DNA of 42,283 nt from Balneolaceae bacterium (GTDB lineage: Bacteria; Bacteroidota; Rhodothermia; Balneolales; Balneolaceae): the NCBI GenBank assembly GCA_003561515.1, contig PWWL01000226.1, positions 1 through 42,283 of the forward strand. Direction: 5' to 3'. Below the pieces are notes generated by a model. The model ran no database searches. It was given only the letters and a program-made list of their open reading frames with translations, and was not told the DNA's origin. Position numbers and translations under genes: made by a program. Below are positions 7,538-16,207 of the stretch, one piece after another; position 1 is the stretch's first letter, and each line of letters begins with the position of its first letter.

Positions 7538-9088
7538 TCAGCGCCTTCTTATCACACCCGAAGGCAAGTTCCCATTTCGCTCCCCATCCTCAATCACTTC
7601 CACACCATTCACAAACACCCACTCAAACCCGGCCGCAAAGCTGTGAGGCTCTTCAAATGTGGCCGTATCACGTACGCGATCGGGATCAAAAATCAGCAAG
7701 TCGGCAGCAAAGCCTTCTCGGATCAGTCCGCGCGAAACCACGGTTTTTCCCGGATCCGTGAGCCCAAGAGTTTGCGCAGGCAGACCGCTCATTTTATGCA
7801 CGGCTTCCTCGAGTCCGAGCAGATCCAGCTCATTCACATATTTCCGGATAATTTTGGCAAAACTGCCATAGCCTCTTGGGTGACGCATTTCAGGTCCGCC
7901 ATCGGAGCTAACCATCACATACGGGTCGACCAGGAAACGCTGCATCACCTCCTCATTCATCACAAAATAGGCGGCGCTGGCACCTTCAGGTCCGATATCC
8001 TCAATCAGCACATACTCAAAGGGTTTACCAAGTTCTTCAGACACCTCGGCCAGCGTCATCCCGGTCCAGGGCTCGGTACCGAAGAGGGTCGCTTCAGGGC
8101 CGTTACGAAGCGTAATCCGGTTCCGGAGATATTCAGCCAATTCATCGCGTCGTTCTTCGACAACATCATCAAAATCGTTTGGCGGCCGCGCCCACTCCGG
8201 AAACACAATGCCGATGGTTGTAAAACTGGCTACATACGGATAGAGGTCGGCTGTCACTGTCAGTCCCGCATCCCGTGCATCATTCATCAGTGAAAGCACA
8301 TCCTCAGCCCGTACAGGGTCATTAGCATACACGATTTTCAGGTGAGAGATATTCAAATCTGTGCCCGCTTCCTGTGCCACATCCAGCATCTCCTGAACCG
8401 ATTCCTCAATCCGATCGTCATCCTCGCTGCGAACATGGCCCATCACCATGCCGCCATGTTCACCCGCTCTGCGCGCCAGTTTCACCAGTTCATTTTTATC
8501 TGCGTAGCTCGCAGGCTCAAACTCAAGCCCGAACGAAATCCCGAAAGACCCCGCTTCCATCGAAGCTTCCAGGATCTCCTTCATCCGGGAGATATACTCT
8601 TCACCGGGATTTGATCGCCGGGGTGCATCTACCAGGTTCCGGAGCGTGCTGTGGCCTGTAAAGTGCACCACATTTGGCCCTGTTCCAACAGCGTCAACCT
8701 CACCCATCCACTCCCCGACACGGTCTTCGCCGGGACTGCGCCCGATCAGGCCCAGGGTGATGGTGGTCACGCCCATCGACAGAAAGTTGTCGAATCGGGG
8801 AGTCTCCTGCGGAACCCCGCGCGAATGCACGTCCACAAAACCGGGTGTAACGGTACGCCCGGCGGCGTCGATGGTTCTGGCGGCTCGTGTTTCTGAGATA
8901 TCAAAATCACCGGCACGTACAATCATCCCGTCATGAACCAGAATGTGGCCGTCGGCAGCTAGAGAACCCGATCCGTCAATAATACTGGCATTGGTGATGA
9001 GAAGGTCGTAGTCGGGCTGAGTGCAGCCAGACAATAGAAAAATCAGCGCAGTCGGAATCAGGATCAGAATCCGGGTTAATGTAACCAT
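7538..9088 (-). CDS. D-aminoacylase-like amidohydrolase lipoprotein, altered metal site
   Basis: A 516-residue amidohydrolase of the N-acyl-D-amino-acid deacylase family, with a lipoprotein signal (LIFLLSGC, Cys22). Family landmarks: LLITNASIIDGSG, the first-strand metal motif, the second-strand GVTT block, MGHVRSEDDD (His218), NISHLK (His249) and VSSDGGPEMRHPRGYGSF (Asp396). The first-strand HxH motif reads His88-Ser-Arg90, so the second His is lost (CGC codon). The position of the metal-binding Cys in the classical enzyme is Ile115 (GLIG). Its tandem paralogue at 9206-10765 keeps HSH and has Asp at that position. This copy may therefore have one metal, a new specificity, or little activity. 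It is 117 bases downstream of the paralogue on the same strand. Confidence 0.87.
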   Translation of the reverse strand: MVTLTRILILIPTALIFLLSGCTQPDYDLLITNASIIDGSGSLAADGHILVHDGMIVRAGDFDISETRAARTIDAAGRTVTPGFVDVHSRGVPQETPRFDNFLSMGVTTITLGLIGRSPGEDRVGEWMGEVDAVGTGPNVVHFTGHSTLRNLVDAPRRSNPGEEYISRMKEILEASMEAGSFGISFGLEFEPASYADKNELVKLARRAGEHGGMVMGHVRSEDDDRIEESVQEMLDVAQEAGTDLNISHLKIVYANDPVRAEDVLSLMNDARDAGLTVTADLYPYVASFTTIGIVFPEWARPPNDFDDVVEERRDELAEYLRNRITLRNGPEATLFGTEPWTGMTLAEVSEELGKPFEYVLIEDIGPEGASAAYFVMNEEVMQRFLVDPYVMVSSDGGPEMRHPRGYGSFAKIIRKYVNELDLLGLEEAVHKMSGLPAQTLGLTDPGKTVVSRGLIREGFAADLLIFDPDRVRDTATFEEPHSFAAGFEWVFVNGVEVIEDGERNGNLPSGVIRRR

Positions 9089-9205
9089 GGGGTCAGTTGT
9101 GTGGAATTAAGGTTCGGAATGAAAATGGATGATCACCGGCAAAAGTCCAAACGTGATCGGCTATTCGTTGTAGAGAAAAACGGCTACCGTAAATCCGGCA
9201 AAATC

Positions 9206-10765
9206 TCAATTCAGCCGGCGGATTACTCCGGCGGGAACCTCCTCATTCAATTCGCCTTCTTCGATCACCGCAACGCCGTTAACAAACACCCAGTCGAATC
9301 CCTTTGCAAGAAGATGTGGCTCTTCAAACGTGGCTTCGTCCCGTACATTTTCGGGATGAAAAAGCAGGATGTCGGCGGCAAAATCTTCCCGGATCAGTCC
9401 CCTTGGAATCTGAACTCTGACAGGATCTGACAAGCCAAGCGTTTCTGCCGGTAATCCGCTCATTTTCCGTATTGCTTCTTCGAGAGGGAACAGCTCTTCC
9501 GCGATTACATACTCCCGGATAATTTTTGCAAAGCTTCCATAGCCGCGAGGGTGTCTCATCGTGGGGCTGCCATCGGAGCTTACCATCACATGCGGGTCGG
9601 TAAGAAAACGCTGCATTACATCCTCATTCATCACAAAATAGGCTGCGCTTGCACCGCGCGGACCGATATCATCGATCAGTACATCCTCAAACGGCTTGTC
9701 CAGTTCAGCTGCAACATCGGCCAGTGTCATGCCTGCCCAGGGTTCGGTGCCGAACAGGGTTGCTTCCGGGCCGTTTCTGCGGTTAACCCTGTTTCTAAGG
9801 TACTCTGCAAGTTCTTCCCTAAGCGTTTCTACAACCTCATCAAAATCGTTGGGTGGCAGTGCCCAGTCCGGAAAAACGATGGAAATGCCTGTAAAACTTG
9901 CCGTATACGGATACACATCGGCGGTGATGGCTACCCCCTGTTCCCTGGCTTCATCCATAATGGCAAGTATTTCTTCTGCCTGGGCCGGATCATTGCCGAA
10001 TACAATTTTCAGATGTGAAGCATGAACCGCCGCTCCCGATCCCCTGCCCTGTTCAATCAGTTCACGAACCGACTCCTCAATTCTGTCGTCATCCTCGCTG
10101 CGCATATGGCTCATCACCAGGCCGCCGGCCTCAGCCACAGTTTCAGCAAGGGCAACCAGCTCCGGCATATCGGCAAATGTGCCATGGTCATACTCCAGCC
10201 CTGTGGTAAGCCCAAAAGACCCTGCTTCCATTCCCCTGCTTACCATTCGCTGCATGTCCTCAATAAAGCTTTGATCCAGTCCGCTCTCCCGGGGTGCACC
10301 TGCAAGCTGACGCAGAGAATTGTGCCCCAAAAAGTGTACCACATTAACCCCCGTACCGGCCCCGCTTACCTCATCCATCCATGCCTCAACATCGTCATTG
10401 CCGGGACTGCGGCCATCCTGCCCCAGACTGATTGTGGTAACTCCCATAGCCAGGAAATTGTTGAACCGGGGAGTATCGAGCAGGTTTCCGTGTGAGTGAG
10501 TGTCGATAAAACCCGGTGAAGCTATGCGTCCTTCGGCATCAACGATTTTGCGAGCCACCACATCTTCCGTACTGAAATCACCTGCCCGTACAATCACTCC
10601 GTTTCTCACCAGGATGCTGCCCGGGTAAGGCTCACTCCCGGTACCATCTGCAATCAAAGCATTTACTATAAGCAGATCATTACCGGCTGTTTCATCAGCC
10701 GGCGAACAGTACGCGATAAGGAAAAGTGCTGCTGCAGAGAAGATTACGAGAAATAGTTTTTTCAT
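9206..10765 (-). CDS. N-acyl-D-amino-acid deacylase family amidohydrolase lipoprotein
   Basis: A 519-residue secreted amidohydrolase. The signal ends at FLIAYC (Cys20), implying lipid anchoring. Candidate metal ligands line up well with the D-aminoacylase fold: His90 and His92 (IDTHSHG), Asp117 in GQDG at the place of the usual Cys, His220 (MSHMRSEDDD), His251 (HASHLK) and Asp398 (VSSDGSPTMRHP). The family removes acyl groups from N-acyl-D-amino acids or cleaves D-residue-containing dipeptides and so can recycle cell-wall or racemised material; the substrate is not defined here. The downstream gene (7538-9088) is a clear tandem duplicate. Start ATG 10765. Upstream 10766-11022 holds no convincing gene. 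Confidence 0.87.
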   Translation of the reverse strand: MKKLFLVIFSAAALFLIAYCSPADETAGNDLLIVNALIADGTGSEPYPGSILVRNGVIVRAGDFSTEDVVARKIVDAEGRIASPGFIDTHSHGNLLDTPRFNNFLAMGVTTISLGQDGRSPGNDDVEAWMDEVSGAGTGVNVVHFLGHNSLRQLAGAPRESGLDQSFIEDMQRMVSRGMEAGSFGLTTGLEYDHGTFADMPELVALAETVAEAGGLVMSHMRSEDDDRIEESVRELIEQGRGSGAAVHASHLKIVFGNDPAQAEEILAIMDEAREQGVAITADVYPYTASFTGISIVFPDWALPPNDFDEVVETLREELAEYLRNRVNRRNGPEATLFGTEPWAGMTLADVAAELDKPFEDVLIDDIGPRGASAAYFVMNEDVMQRFLTDPHVMVSSDGSPTMRHPRGYGSFAKIIREYVIAEELFPLEEAIRKMSGLPAETLGLSDPVRVQIPRGLIREDFAADILLFHPENVRDEATFEEPHLLAKGFDWVFVNGVAVIEEGELNEEVPAGVIRRLN

Positions 10766-11022
10766 CAGGATGAAGAGAGTTTTCCGTTTATTGATCAGAA
10801 CCTTTATAATATGGCCGCCTCAATTCGAATTCCACCCGGATTTTTTGGATGATCGCATCCCATCCCGCTCACTCTTGAAAGATCGCTTACCACGAAATAG
10901 GTTTGTATTATCGGCTGGCATGAGTGTTCAACATAACCACAGCTCTTCAGAAACTGATAAGATGACTTCCAGAAATTTCTGTAAGAAGCTAATAATTGCA
11001 TCGAGTGCGACATTCATCAGCT

Positions 11023-12045
11023 CTAGGGTATACTGGGAACGGTAAGCCCCTCCCGTCGTATTTCACTTCTGTTCTCACGAAAAAAGGCACCGATTTCATC
11101 CATCCCCACTGCGTAGGTTATGCCATAATTTATTCTGTTTGCGCGCTGAAGATAGACGGGCCCATCGTATTCGATATCCGGATTATACTCACTGTCGGAT
11201 ATTCTTCCCGGAGACAAAAAATATTCTGTTTCACCGTATGCGGCAGATAGAATGCCAACCCATTCAATTCCCGAACCATCGGCATTCACTGTAAACAGTG
11301 CACCGCCGCTAAAGCCGCGATTGAATGAGGCGTCGACTACAAAGCTGCGTCTCGGTGATATTGAGGTTAGGCTAACCATGCCACGCGTCATCATCTGCAC
11401 ACCGCGTGGATAACCAAGTGCATACACAAGGTCGCCCCAGTCAAGACGTTCATGGTTGCCCGGGGCTACATCCAGCGGTTTTAAGTCAGGAGTATTATCA
11501 TCATTCCACGTATGTACAAGCAGTGCCAGATCTCTGCGCGCATCATTCACGGCAAGCTCAAAATGTATGATGCCATCTTCCCCAAATAAAAAGTGATGAG
11601 CGGAGTATCTCACAGACACCGCCTCCACTATCGGTAACTGTCCCGGGATCTCATTTTCGCGATAGTGCCAGATTGTGTCGGGAAATGTGACCGTGTGGGA
11701 AGCCGTTATCATGGTAGTTCGGCCGTAACGATTTCCCAGCACAATCGCCGTACCTGCAGTAGAGTGATCATCTGTAATAGTGTGTTCGGCGAGTTCATGA
11801 AGACTTTCTCCTTGTAATTCATCAACGGTGCCGTGTGCAGCTGGCTTAAGCACGAACGTATTGTAGAGTACGCTGTTGTGTATTCTTTTAACGGAATCAA
11901 AGCTCTCTTTCAGTTTGTCTCTAACCAATTCCGAACCGGCGTAACTCTCGTATGTGCCCACTTCCTCAGGAGCGGCAGTCCGAAATAACGTACACCCTCC
12001 AAAAATGAGGAGTGCAACACCCAGCAATGTTACTTTCTTGCCCAT
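11023..12045 (-). CDS. Trypsin-like serine peptidase lipoprotein
   Basis: A 340-residue lipoprotein (signal ending LLIFGGC, Cys18) with a chymotrypsin-fold peptidase domain from about residue 80 to 290. The catalytic triad can be read directly: His117 in MITASHTV, Asp172 in RRDLALLV and Ser246 in FNRGFSGGALF, with the oxyanion GxSGG context intact. GDLVYALGYPRG (about 204-215) is the usual strand before the active-site serine. There is no PDZ domain, unlike DegP/HtrA, so this is a simple surface or periplasmic protease. Its substrate is unknown. It is divergent from the NRAMP-like gene and separated by at least 115 bases. Start ATG 12045. Confidence 0.82.
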   Translation of the reverse strand: MGKKVTLLGVALLIFGGCTLFRTAAPEEVGTYESYAGSELVRDKLKESFDSVKRIHNSVLYNTFVLKPAAHGTVDELQGESLHELAEHTITDDHSTAGTAIVLGNRYGRTTMITASHTVTFPDTIWHYRENEIPGQLPIVEAVSVRYSAHHFLFGEDGIIHFELAVNDARRDLALLVHTWNDDNTPDLKPLDVAPGNHERLDWGDLVYALGYPRGVQMMTRGMVSLTSISPRRSFVVDASFNRGFSGGALFTVNADGSGIEWVGILSAAYGETEYFLSPGRISDSEYNPDIEYDGPVYLQRANRINYGITYAVGMDEIGAFFRENRSEIRREGLTVPSIP

Positions 12046-12160
12046 CTTATGCTAATTTGCGGGTTTTAAATCAAAGTTCCGAGATCTTTATTCGCAGTTC
12101 CTGCATGCTTATGTAACAACGCTATTTCCGGGAACATAGTTTTTCTTATGTTTTCAGTAA

Positions 12161-13522
12161 ACCGTTGAATGTGCTAACGAACGTATTGAGCCGTATCAAA
12201 CTTCAGACCTCACATACAAACTGAAACAACGTCTTTTACATATCCTTTTCTGGTCAGTAATATCTGCCGCTTTCATCGGCCCAGGAACGGTTACAACCGC
12301 GGCTTCAGCCGGTACAGGCTTCGGATACAGTCTTTTGTGGGCTCTCCTTTTTTCCACGATTGCCTGCTACGTACTTCAGGAAGCATCTGCCAGAATCACT
12401 GCCGTATCGGGCAGAAACCTGGGTGAAACCATGCGCATGCAGTACGGATCATCAAAAGGAGGCCAACTCGTATTATGGCTGGCGCTTATTGCTATACTAA
12501 CCGGCTGTGCAGCATTCGAGGCCGGTAATATCCTGGGAGCCGCAGCTGGGGTTAGCCTGATATCGGATCAGATCTCACCCGAACTTGTTGTTGCAGCCAT
12601 AGGTGTGGGGTCAGGCTTACTGCTTTGGAAAGGTACTATCCGCCAAATTGCGATCATACTTGGGGTTATGGTCGCGGTTATGGGCTTTTGTTTTGTGATC
12701 ACGGCACTTTCTATTCCCCATTCGTTTCCATCCATACTGGCGGGCTTCAGACCCGGCATCCCACAGGGCAGTGAAATTCTGGTTCTTGCTCTCATCGGCA
12801 CTACCGTGGTTCCCTACAATCTATTCTTAGGCTCAGGACTTAAACACAACCAGACTCCTGCCGAAATGAAAGCCGGACTTTTTGTGGCCATATTCCTGGG
12901 TGGATTTATCTCGGCAACTGTACTGCTGACGGGAACCGTTATCGCCGATGAATTCTCATTTGAAGGACTTGCGGAAACATTGACGGTGCATCTCGGAGCC
13001 GGCGGTCAGTTGCTTCTCGGTGTTGGCCTGTTCGGTGCAGGACTCAGCTCTACGCTTACGGCAGCCCTCGCAGCGGCTATCACAGCACGATCAATACTCG
13101 GCTCGGAACCAACGGACAACCGCTGGATCGAAACCGGTATTCGCTTCCGCTCTGTTTGGGCCGGTGTGCTGAGTATTGGACTCATTTTCGGTTTCCTCCA
13201 GGTACGCCCGGTACCCGCTATTATTTTGGCCCAGGCTCTGAATGGTGTAATTTTGCCCCTGATATCCGTACTTCTATTTTTGATGATGAATCACAAGGAT
13301 GTGCTTCCAGCCGCTCACAGAAATGGGCCTCTCTATAACATCCTCATGGGAGTTGTGGTTTATTTAACACTGCTTATGGGTGTAACGAACCTGTTCAGAG
13401 CTTTAGGTGCGGTGCCGGGTTTTGAAGTTCCAGAACAAAGTATTATCCTCATCGCTTCAATAATCCTGTTTGTAGTCGTAATTTTGCCCGTTGCCAAAAA
13501 CATATGGGGGAAAAAACCGTAG
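12161..13522 (+). CDS. NRAMP-family transporter with atypical metal motifs; start unclear
   Basis: A multi-pass transporter (about 10-11 helices) of the NRAMP/SLC11 type. Homologous sequence clearly begins before the TTG at 12335, with ISAAFIGPGTVTTAASAG as helix 1. The frame is open back to a stop at 12158-12160 but has no ATG, GTG or TTG there; candidates are ATT 12185 or CTG 12221, or a small frameshift from GTG 12171. The coordinate given is the open limit. The classical helix-1 DPGN motif is GPGT here, and the helix-6 MPH motif is VPY (GTTVVPYNLFLGSG). The Asp, Asn and Met that bind Mn/Fe are therefore missing. Related proteins without the canonical site move other ions, so the substrate must not be assumed. 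Confidence 0.85.
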   Translation, partial: TVECANERIEPYQTSDLTYKLKQRLLHILFWSVISAAFIGPGTVTTAASAGTGFGYSLLWALLFSTIACYVLQEASARITAVSGRNLGETMRMQYGSSKGGQLVLWLALIAILTGCAAFEAGNILGAAAGVSLISDQISPELVVAAIGVGSGLLLWKGTIRQIAIILGVMVAVMGFCFVITALSIPHSFPSILAGFRPGIPQGSEILVLALIGTTVVPYNLFLGSGLKHNQTPAEMKAGLFVAIFLGGFISATVLLTGTVIADEFSFEGLAETLTVHLGAGGQLLLGVGLFGAGLSSTLTAALAAAITARSILGSEPTDNRWIETGIRFRSVWAGVLSIGLIFGFLQVRPVPAIILAQALNGVILPLISVLLFLMMNHKDVLPAAHRNGPLYNILMGVVVYLTLLMGVTNLFRALGAVPGFEVPEQSIILIASIILFVVVILPVAKNIWGKKP

Positions 13523-13592
13523 TAAATACTTAGACGAAGATTATTTAACCGTTTTTCACGATCCCGGATCAAAACCACACACATTAACTTCG

Positions 13593-15107
13593 ATGAAAAG
13601 AACTACATCATTTCTGCTGTTCCTCGTTATCAGCCTTCAACTCTGCAGCTTGGTTGTTGCGCAGAGCGATTATACCGAGCGAATTAAGGAAATTATCCCA
13701 CAAAATCAGGTTGAGTTTAACATCTACTTTCTTGCTGCCGATGAATTCCTGGGACGTGATACAGGTTCCAACGAACTGGATATTGCTTCCCGGTACATCG
13801 CCACGTGGTTTCAGACCAAAGGCATCGGCATGGTTCCGGGACACGATAGCTATTTTCAGAATGTGCCTTTCCAGCGCTTCTTCTCGCCAGAAGAAGCCTC
13901 ATTTGCTGCAGGCGATTCTGTGTTCATACTGAACCAAGATTTTGTAGCCATGAACAGCGTTCGCGGTGAACTGGATGCTGAAATTATCTTCCTGGAATAT
14001 GCATCGCGTACAGAGCTTAATGAGGTTGATGTGGAGGGTAAAATTGTTGTTGCCGAGGCAGGGCTGCCGGGACAGACATCTCCACAGCAGCTATTTTCTA
14101 CGTCACAACAGAAAATTGAGTGGGCCGCCGAAGCCGGTGCCGCCGGTCTCGTTGAGCTTTTCACAAATCCGCAGTTTCCGTGGCAATTTCTGGTCAATTT
14201 CCTCGGCGGCGAGCGCATAGCGGTTATGGATAATGAGACCGGCGAAGAAACCGATATTCCCCATCTTTGGCTGAATTCTGTGCGACACAATCTGAAACCT
14301 CACTTCAATACCGTGAGCGGTACCATGGCGTCTCTGTCTGTACTTGGGCCTGAATCAGAAAAATTCTACAGCCGTAACGTAGTTGGATTTATCGAGGGAA
14401 CCGATGATAACCTGAAGCATGAACATATTCTGCTTTCTGCACATTACGATCATATCGGCGTGGTTAGCAATCATCTTGAACCCATTACGAGTGAATATAT
14501 CTATAACGGGGCGCGCGACAACGCTGTTGGAACAGCAGGAGTACTAGCGGCGGCTAAGTACTTTTCCAAACATCCTCCAAAACGCTCCGTCATCTTTGCC
14601 GCCTGGACGGGCGAAGAGCGGGGGCTTCTCGGCAGCGGGTATTTCGCTGAAAACCCGATGATTCCACTTGAGCAAATCGTCTACAACCTCAACATCGACG
14701 GAGCCGGCTATAACGACACCACCAAGGTAACCGTGATTGGACTCGGCCGGACCGAAGCCGATGACGAAATGATGTTGGCGGCTGACTCATTCGGACTTGA
14801 GGCTATTGCCGACCCGGTTCCCGAGCAAAATCTTTTCGATCGTTCAGATAATGTCCAATTTGCACGACGCGGTATTCCGGCACCTACCTACAGCATGGGA
14901 CTTACAGCGTTCGATGACGAAATTAACTACTACTACCATCAGGTTACCGATGAGCCACACACACTCAACTATGAGTATATTACGGCCTACATTCGCTCGT
15001 TTGTACTGGCCGCACAGAAAATTGCCGACCGCGCCGAAGCTCCCTTCTGGCTGCCCGGCGATGTGTATGAGCAGGCAGGGATTGAGCTGTTTGGGAGAGA
15101 AAGGTGA
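13593..15107 (+). CDS. Secreted M28-family zinc aminopeptidase
   Basis: A 504-residue exopeptidase with a signal peptide (FLLFLVISLQLCSLVVAQ, cleavage probably after A-Q). I chose ATG 13593, since the longer frame only adds 34 non-family residues overlapping the transporter end. Residues about 100-250 are an inserted PA-like domain. The M28 di-zinc site follows: His284 (SAHYDHIG), Asp309 (NGARDNAVG), the catalytic Glu341 and ligand Glu342 (WTGEERGLLGS), Asp369 (NLNIDGAG) and His449 (YYYHQVTDEPH). All ligands are present. It removes N-terminal amino acids from peptides outside the cytoplasm. It follows the transporter by 70 bases on the same strand and could be co-transcribed with it. Confidence 0.92.
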   Translation: MKRTTSFLLFLVISLQLCSLVVAQSDYTERIKEIIPQNQVEFNIYFLAADEFLGRDTGSNELDIASRYIATWFQTKGIGMVPGHDSYFQNVPFQRFFSPEEASFAAGDSVFILNQDFVAMNSVRGELDAEIIFLEYASRTELNEVDVEGKIVVAEAGLPGQTSPQQLFSTSQQKIEWAAEAGAAGLVELFTNPQFPWQFLVNFLGGERIAVMDNETGEETDIPHLWLNSVRHNLKPHFNTVSGTMASLSVLGPESEKFYSRNVVGFIEGTDDNLKHEHILLSAHYDHIGVVSNHLEPITSEYIYNGARDNAVGTAGVLAAAKYFSKHPPKRSVIFAAWTGEERGLLGSGYFAENPMIPLEQIVYNLNIDGAGYNDTTKVTVIGLGRTEADDEMMLAADSFGLEAIADPVPEQNLFDRSDNVQFARRGIPAPTYSMGLTAFDDEINYYYHQVTDEPHTLNYEYITAYIRSFVLAAQKIADRAEAPFWLPGDVYEQAGIELFGRER

Positions 15108-15170
15108 TGCGGAGGAATTTTTATTAGAAGAACCCGAGGAACCGCAGAACCGCAGAATGTTGAACTGAAT

Positions 15171-15198
15171 AATTATGAAGTGCAGATACTTCATAATT
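15171..15198 (+). other. Perfect hairpin downstream of the M28 gene
   Basis: AATTATGAAGT (15171-15181) is the exact inverse of ACTTCATAATT (15188-15198), an 11-bp stem with a 6-base loop, 64 bases after the peptidase stop. It is A/T-rich and not followed by a T-run, so it is a weak terminator candidate at best; it could be an mRNA 3'-end stabiliser. The rest of 15108-15335 shows only short repeated words (CCGCAGAA twice). Confidence 0.45.
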
Positions 15199-15335
15199 GC
15201 TCGGTTATTTAGTTCTGGAAACCGGTTAGCGAGTTGAAAGCAGGCTACAGAAACTTTCAGGTGCCTAAAACCGATAACCAATAACCGATTCACTAATCAA
15301 CCAATCTCGCAGGGACGTGCGAGCTGCTCGGACTC

Positions 15336-15809
15336 TCAGAGCAACCCATGGATTATGAGGGCCGCGCCGAAGGTGATCGTGCCGATTCCGCACCAGCGAG
15401 TGACTTTAACCGCTTTTTCGATTCCCAGCCATTTTACGGTTTGTGGAGTGCTGTATGGATACCGGTAAATAATACCGCCGAACAGGATAATGGCGAGCCC
15501 AGCGGAAATAATCAGGATCGAATCCGGCAGTGAGGTGAGAGCGGTAAGTATCAGGCCAACAAGTACCAGGAAGACAATCATGAATATCGTGCCAAAAATC
15601 CCATAGAGAAACCGCTGCTCGTTTCTGGCAAAGTCGCTGTTAAACTCCCTGAGCTGCTGCTCATATTCAGGTAAAACATGAACGGGTGTTTCGGCCCTCA
15701 AGGCTAAACTGCCCGGTGACGATAATGTCACCTCAACGGCCCGTTCATCCCTCCGGCCGGTCCAGATGCATTTTGGTTTCATGTTTCTTTCCATCGCTTT
15801 ATTCGTCAT
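15336..15809 (-). CDS. Small membrane protein of unknown function
   Basis: A 157-residue protein (148 if translation starts at the second candidate ATG, 15782, giving MKPKCIWTG). The N-terminal half is soluble and polar. Three hydrophobic segments follow: about 66-92 (FLYGIFGTIFMIVFLVLVGLI), 97-115 and 138-157, with a short basic stretch between the second and third. I do not recognise the family. It is convergent with the M28 peptidase and lies downstream of the S1/P1 nuclease with a 400-base gap, so it is probably transcribed alone. The C-terminus ends in the membrane. Confidence 0.6.
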   Translation of the reverse strand: MTNKAMERNMKPKCIWTGRRDERAVEVTLSSPGSLALRAETPVHVLPEYEQQLREFNSDFARNEQRFLYGIFGTIFMIVFLVLVGLILTALTSLPDSILIISAGLAIILFGGIIYRYPYSTPQTVKWLGIEKAVKVTRWCGIGTITFGAALIIHGLL

Positions 15810-16207
15810 TTTTTGATGATGATTCTACAAGCTTTTCACCGTCAGACTTCCGTTACACGTTGTGTATATGAAAGTTTTGACAAATTAATTACGAAACAAC
15901 GAGTCTTTGGTTTCACTATTTGGGCAGATAAATTGACAGCTCTCTTGCTAATCCAGCGGCTCGTCATGCGCAAAGAAATGGTCATATAAAAGAGATTTGA
16001 TTTCGTGTTCCACCCAATGTGCGAGACTTCCCACTTTAGTCATCAACATTCGCGCCATATTAAACCTTGAGCGAAAAACTCGAAAATTGCCGATTGTTTG
16101 TTGCGAGTAGGCAGTAGGCAAATTCAGAACTAGATTTTCCCTTGAACCTGCTGCGCGTTTTTCGCAGTCCCGACCCTTCGGGTAAGCTTTAAGCGCTCGT
16201 AGCGCCA
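15810..16207. other. Intergenic stretch with a hairpin cluster and a doubtful ORF
   Basis: About 400 bases between two minus-strand genes. An 86-codon open frame (15948-16208) starts in a TAATG overlap with the nuclease stop, but its 5' third is made of hairpin repeats (see 16151-16205) and I recognise no family. Only its last ~36 codons (MARMLMTKVGS onward) could be a remnant of a real protein. The promoter of the membrane protein at 15809 should lie between 15810 and about 15945. Confidence 0.35.
16151..16205 (-). repeat. Cluster of three short hairpins after the nuclease gene
   Basis: Read on the minus strand: GCGCT ACG AGCGC (16205-16193), then ACCC GAA GGGT (16183-16173), then CTGCG...CGCAG (16167-16151). 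Short stems with three-base loops, one of them GAA, separated by A/G-rich linkers such as TTAAAGC. This resembles the GAA-loop hairpins around the IS200-like gene at 41650 and could be an orphan, decayed relative. It begins one base after the nuclease stop codon. Confidence 0.5.

Noticed and set aside
7499-8293. Long plus-strand frames across the amidohydrolase genes
   Set aside because: They are antisense shadows of two clearly recognisable amidohydrolase genes and show no domain.
10770-11045. Plus-strand 91-codon frame and minus-strand 69-codon frame between 10766 and 11022
   Set aside because: Both overlap each other, one runs into the end of the serine peptidase, composition is not protein-like and no family motif is visible.
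12335-13522. TTG at 12335 as the transporter start
   Set aside because: It would remove helix 1, whose conserved-looking sequence is encoded immediately upstream in the same frame.
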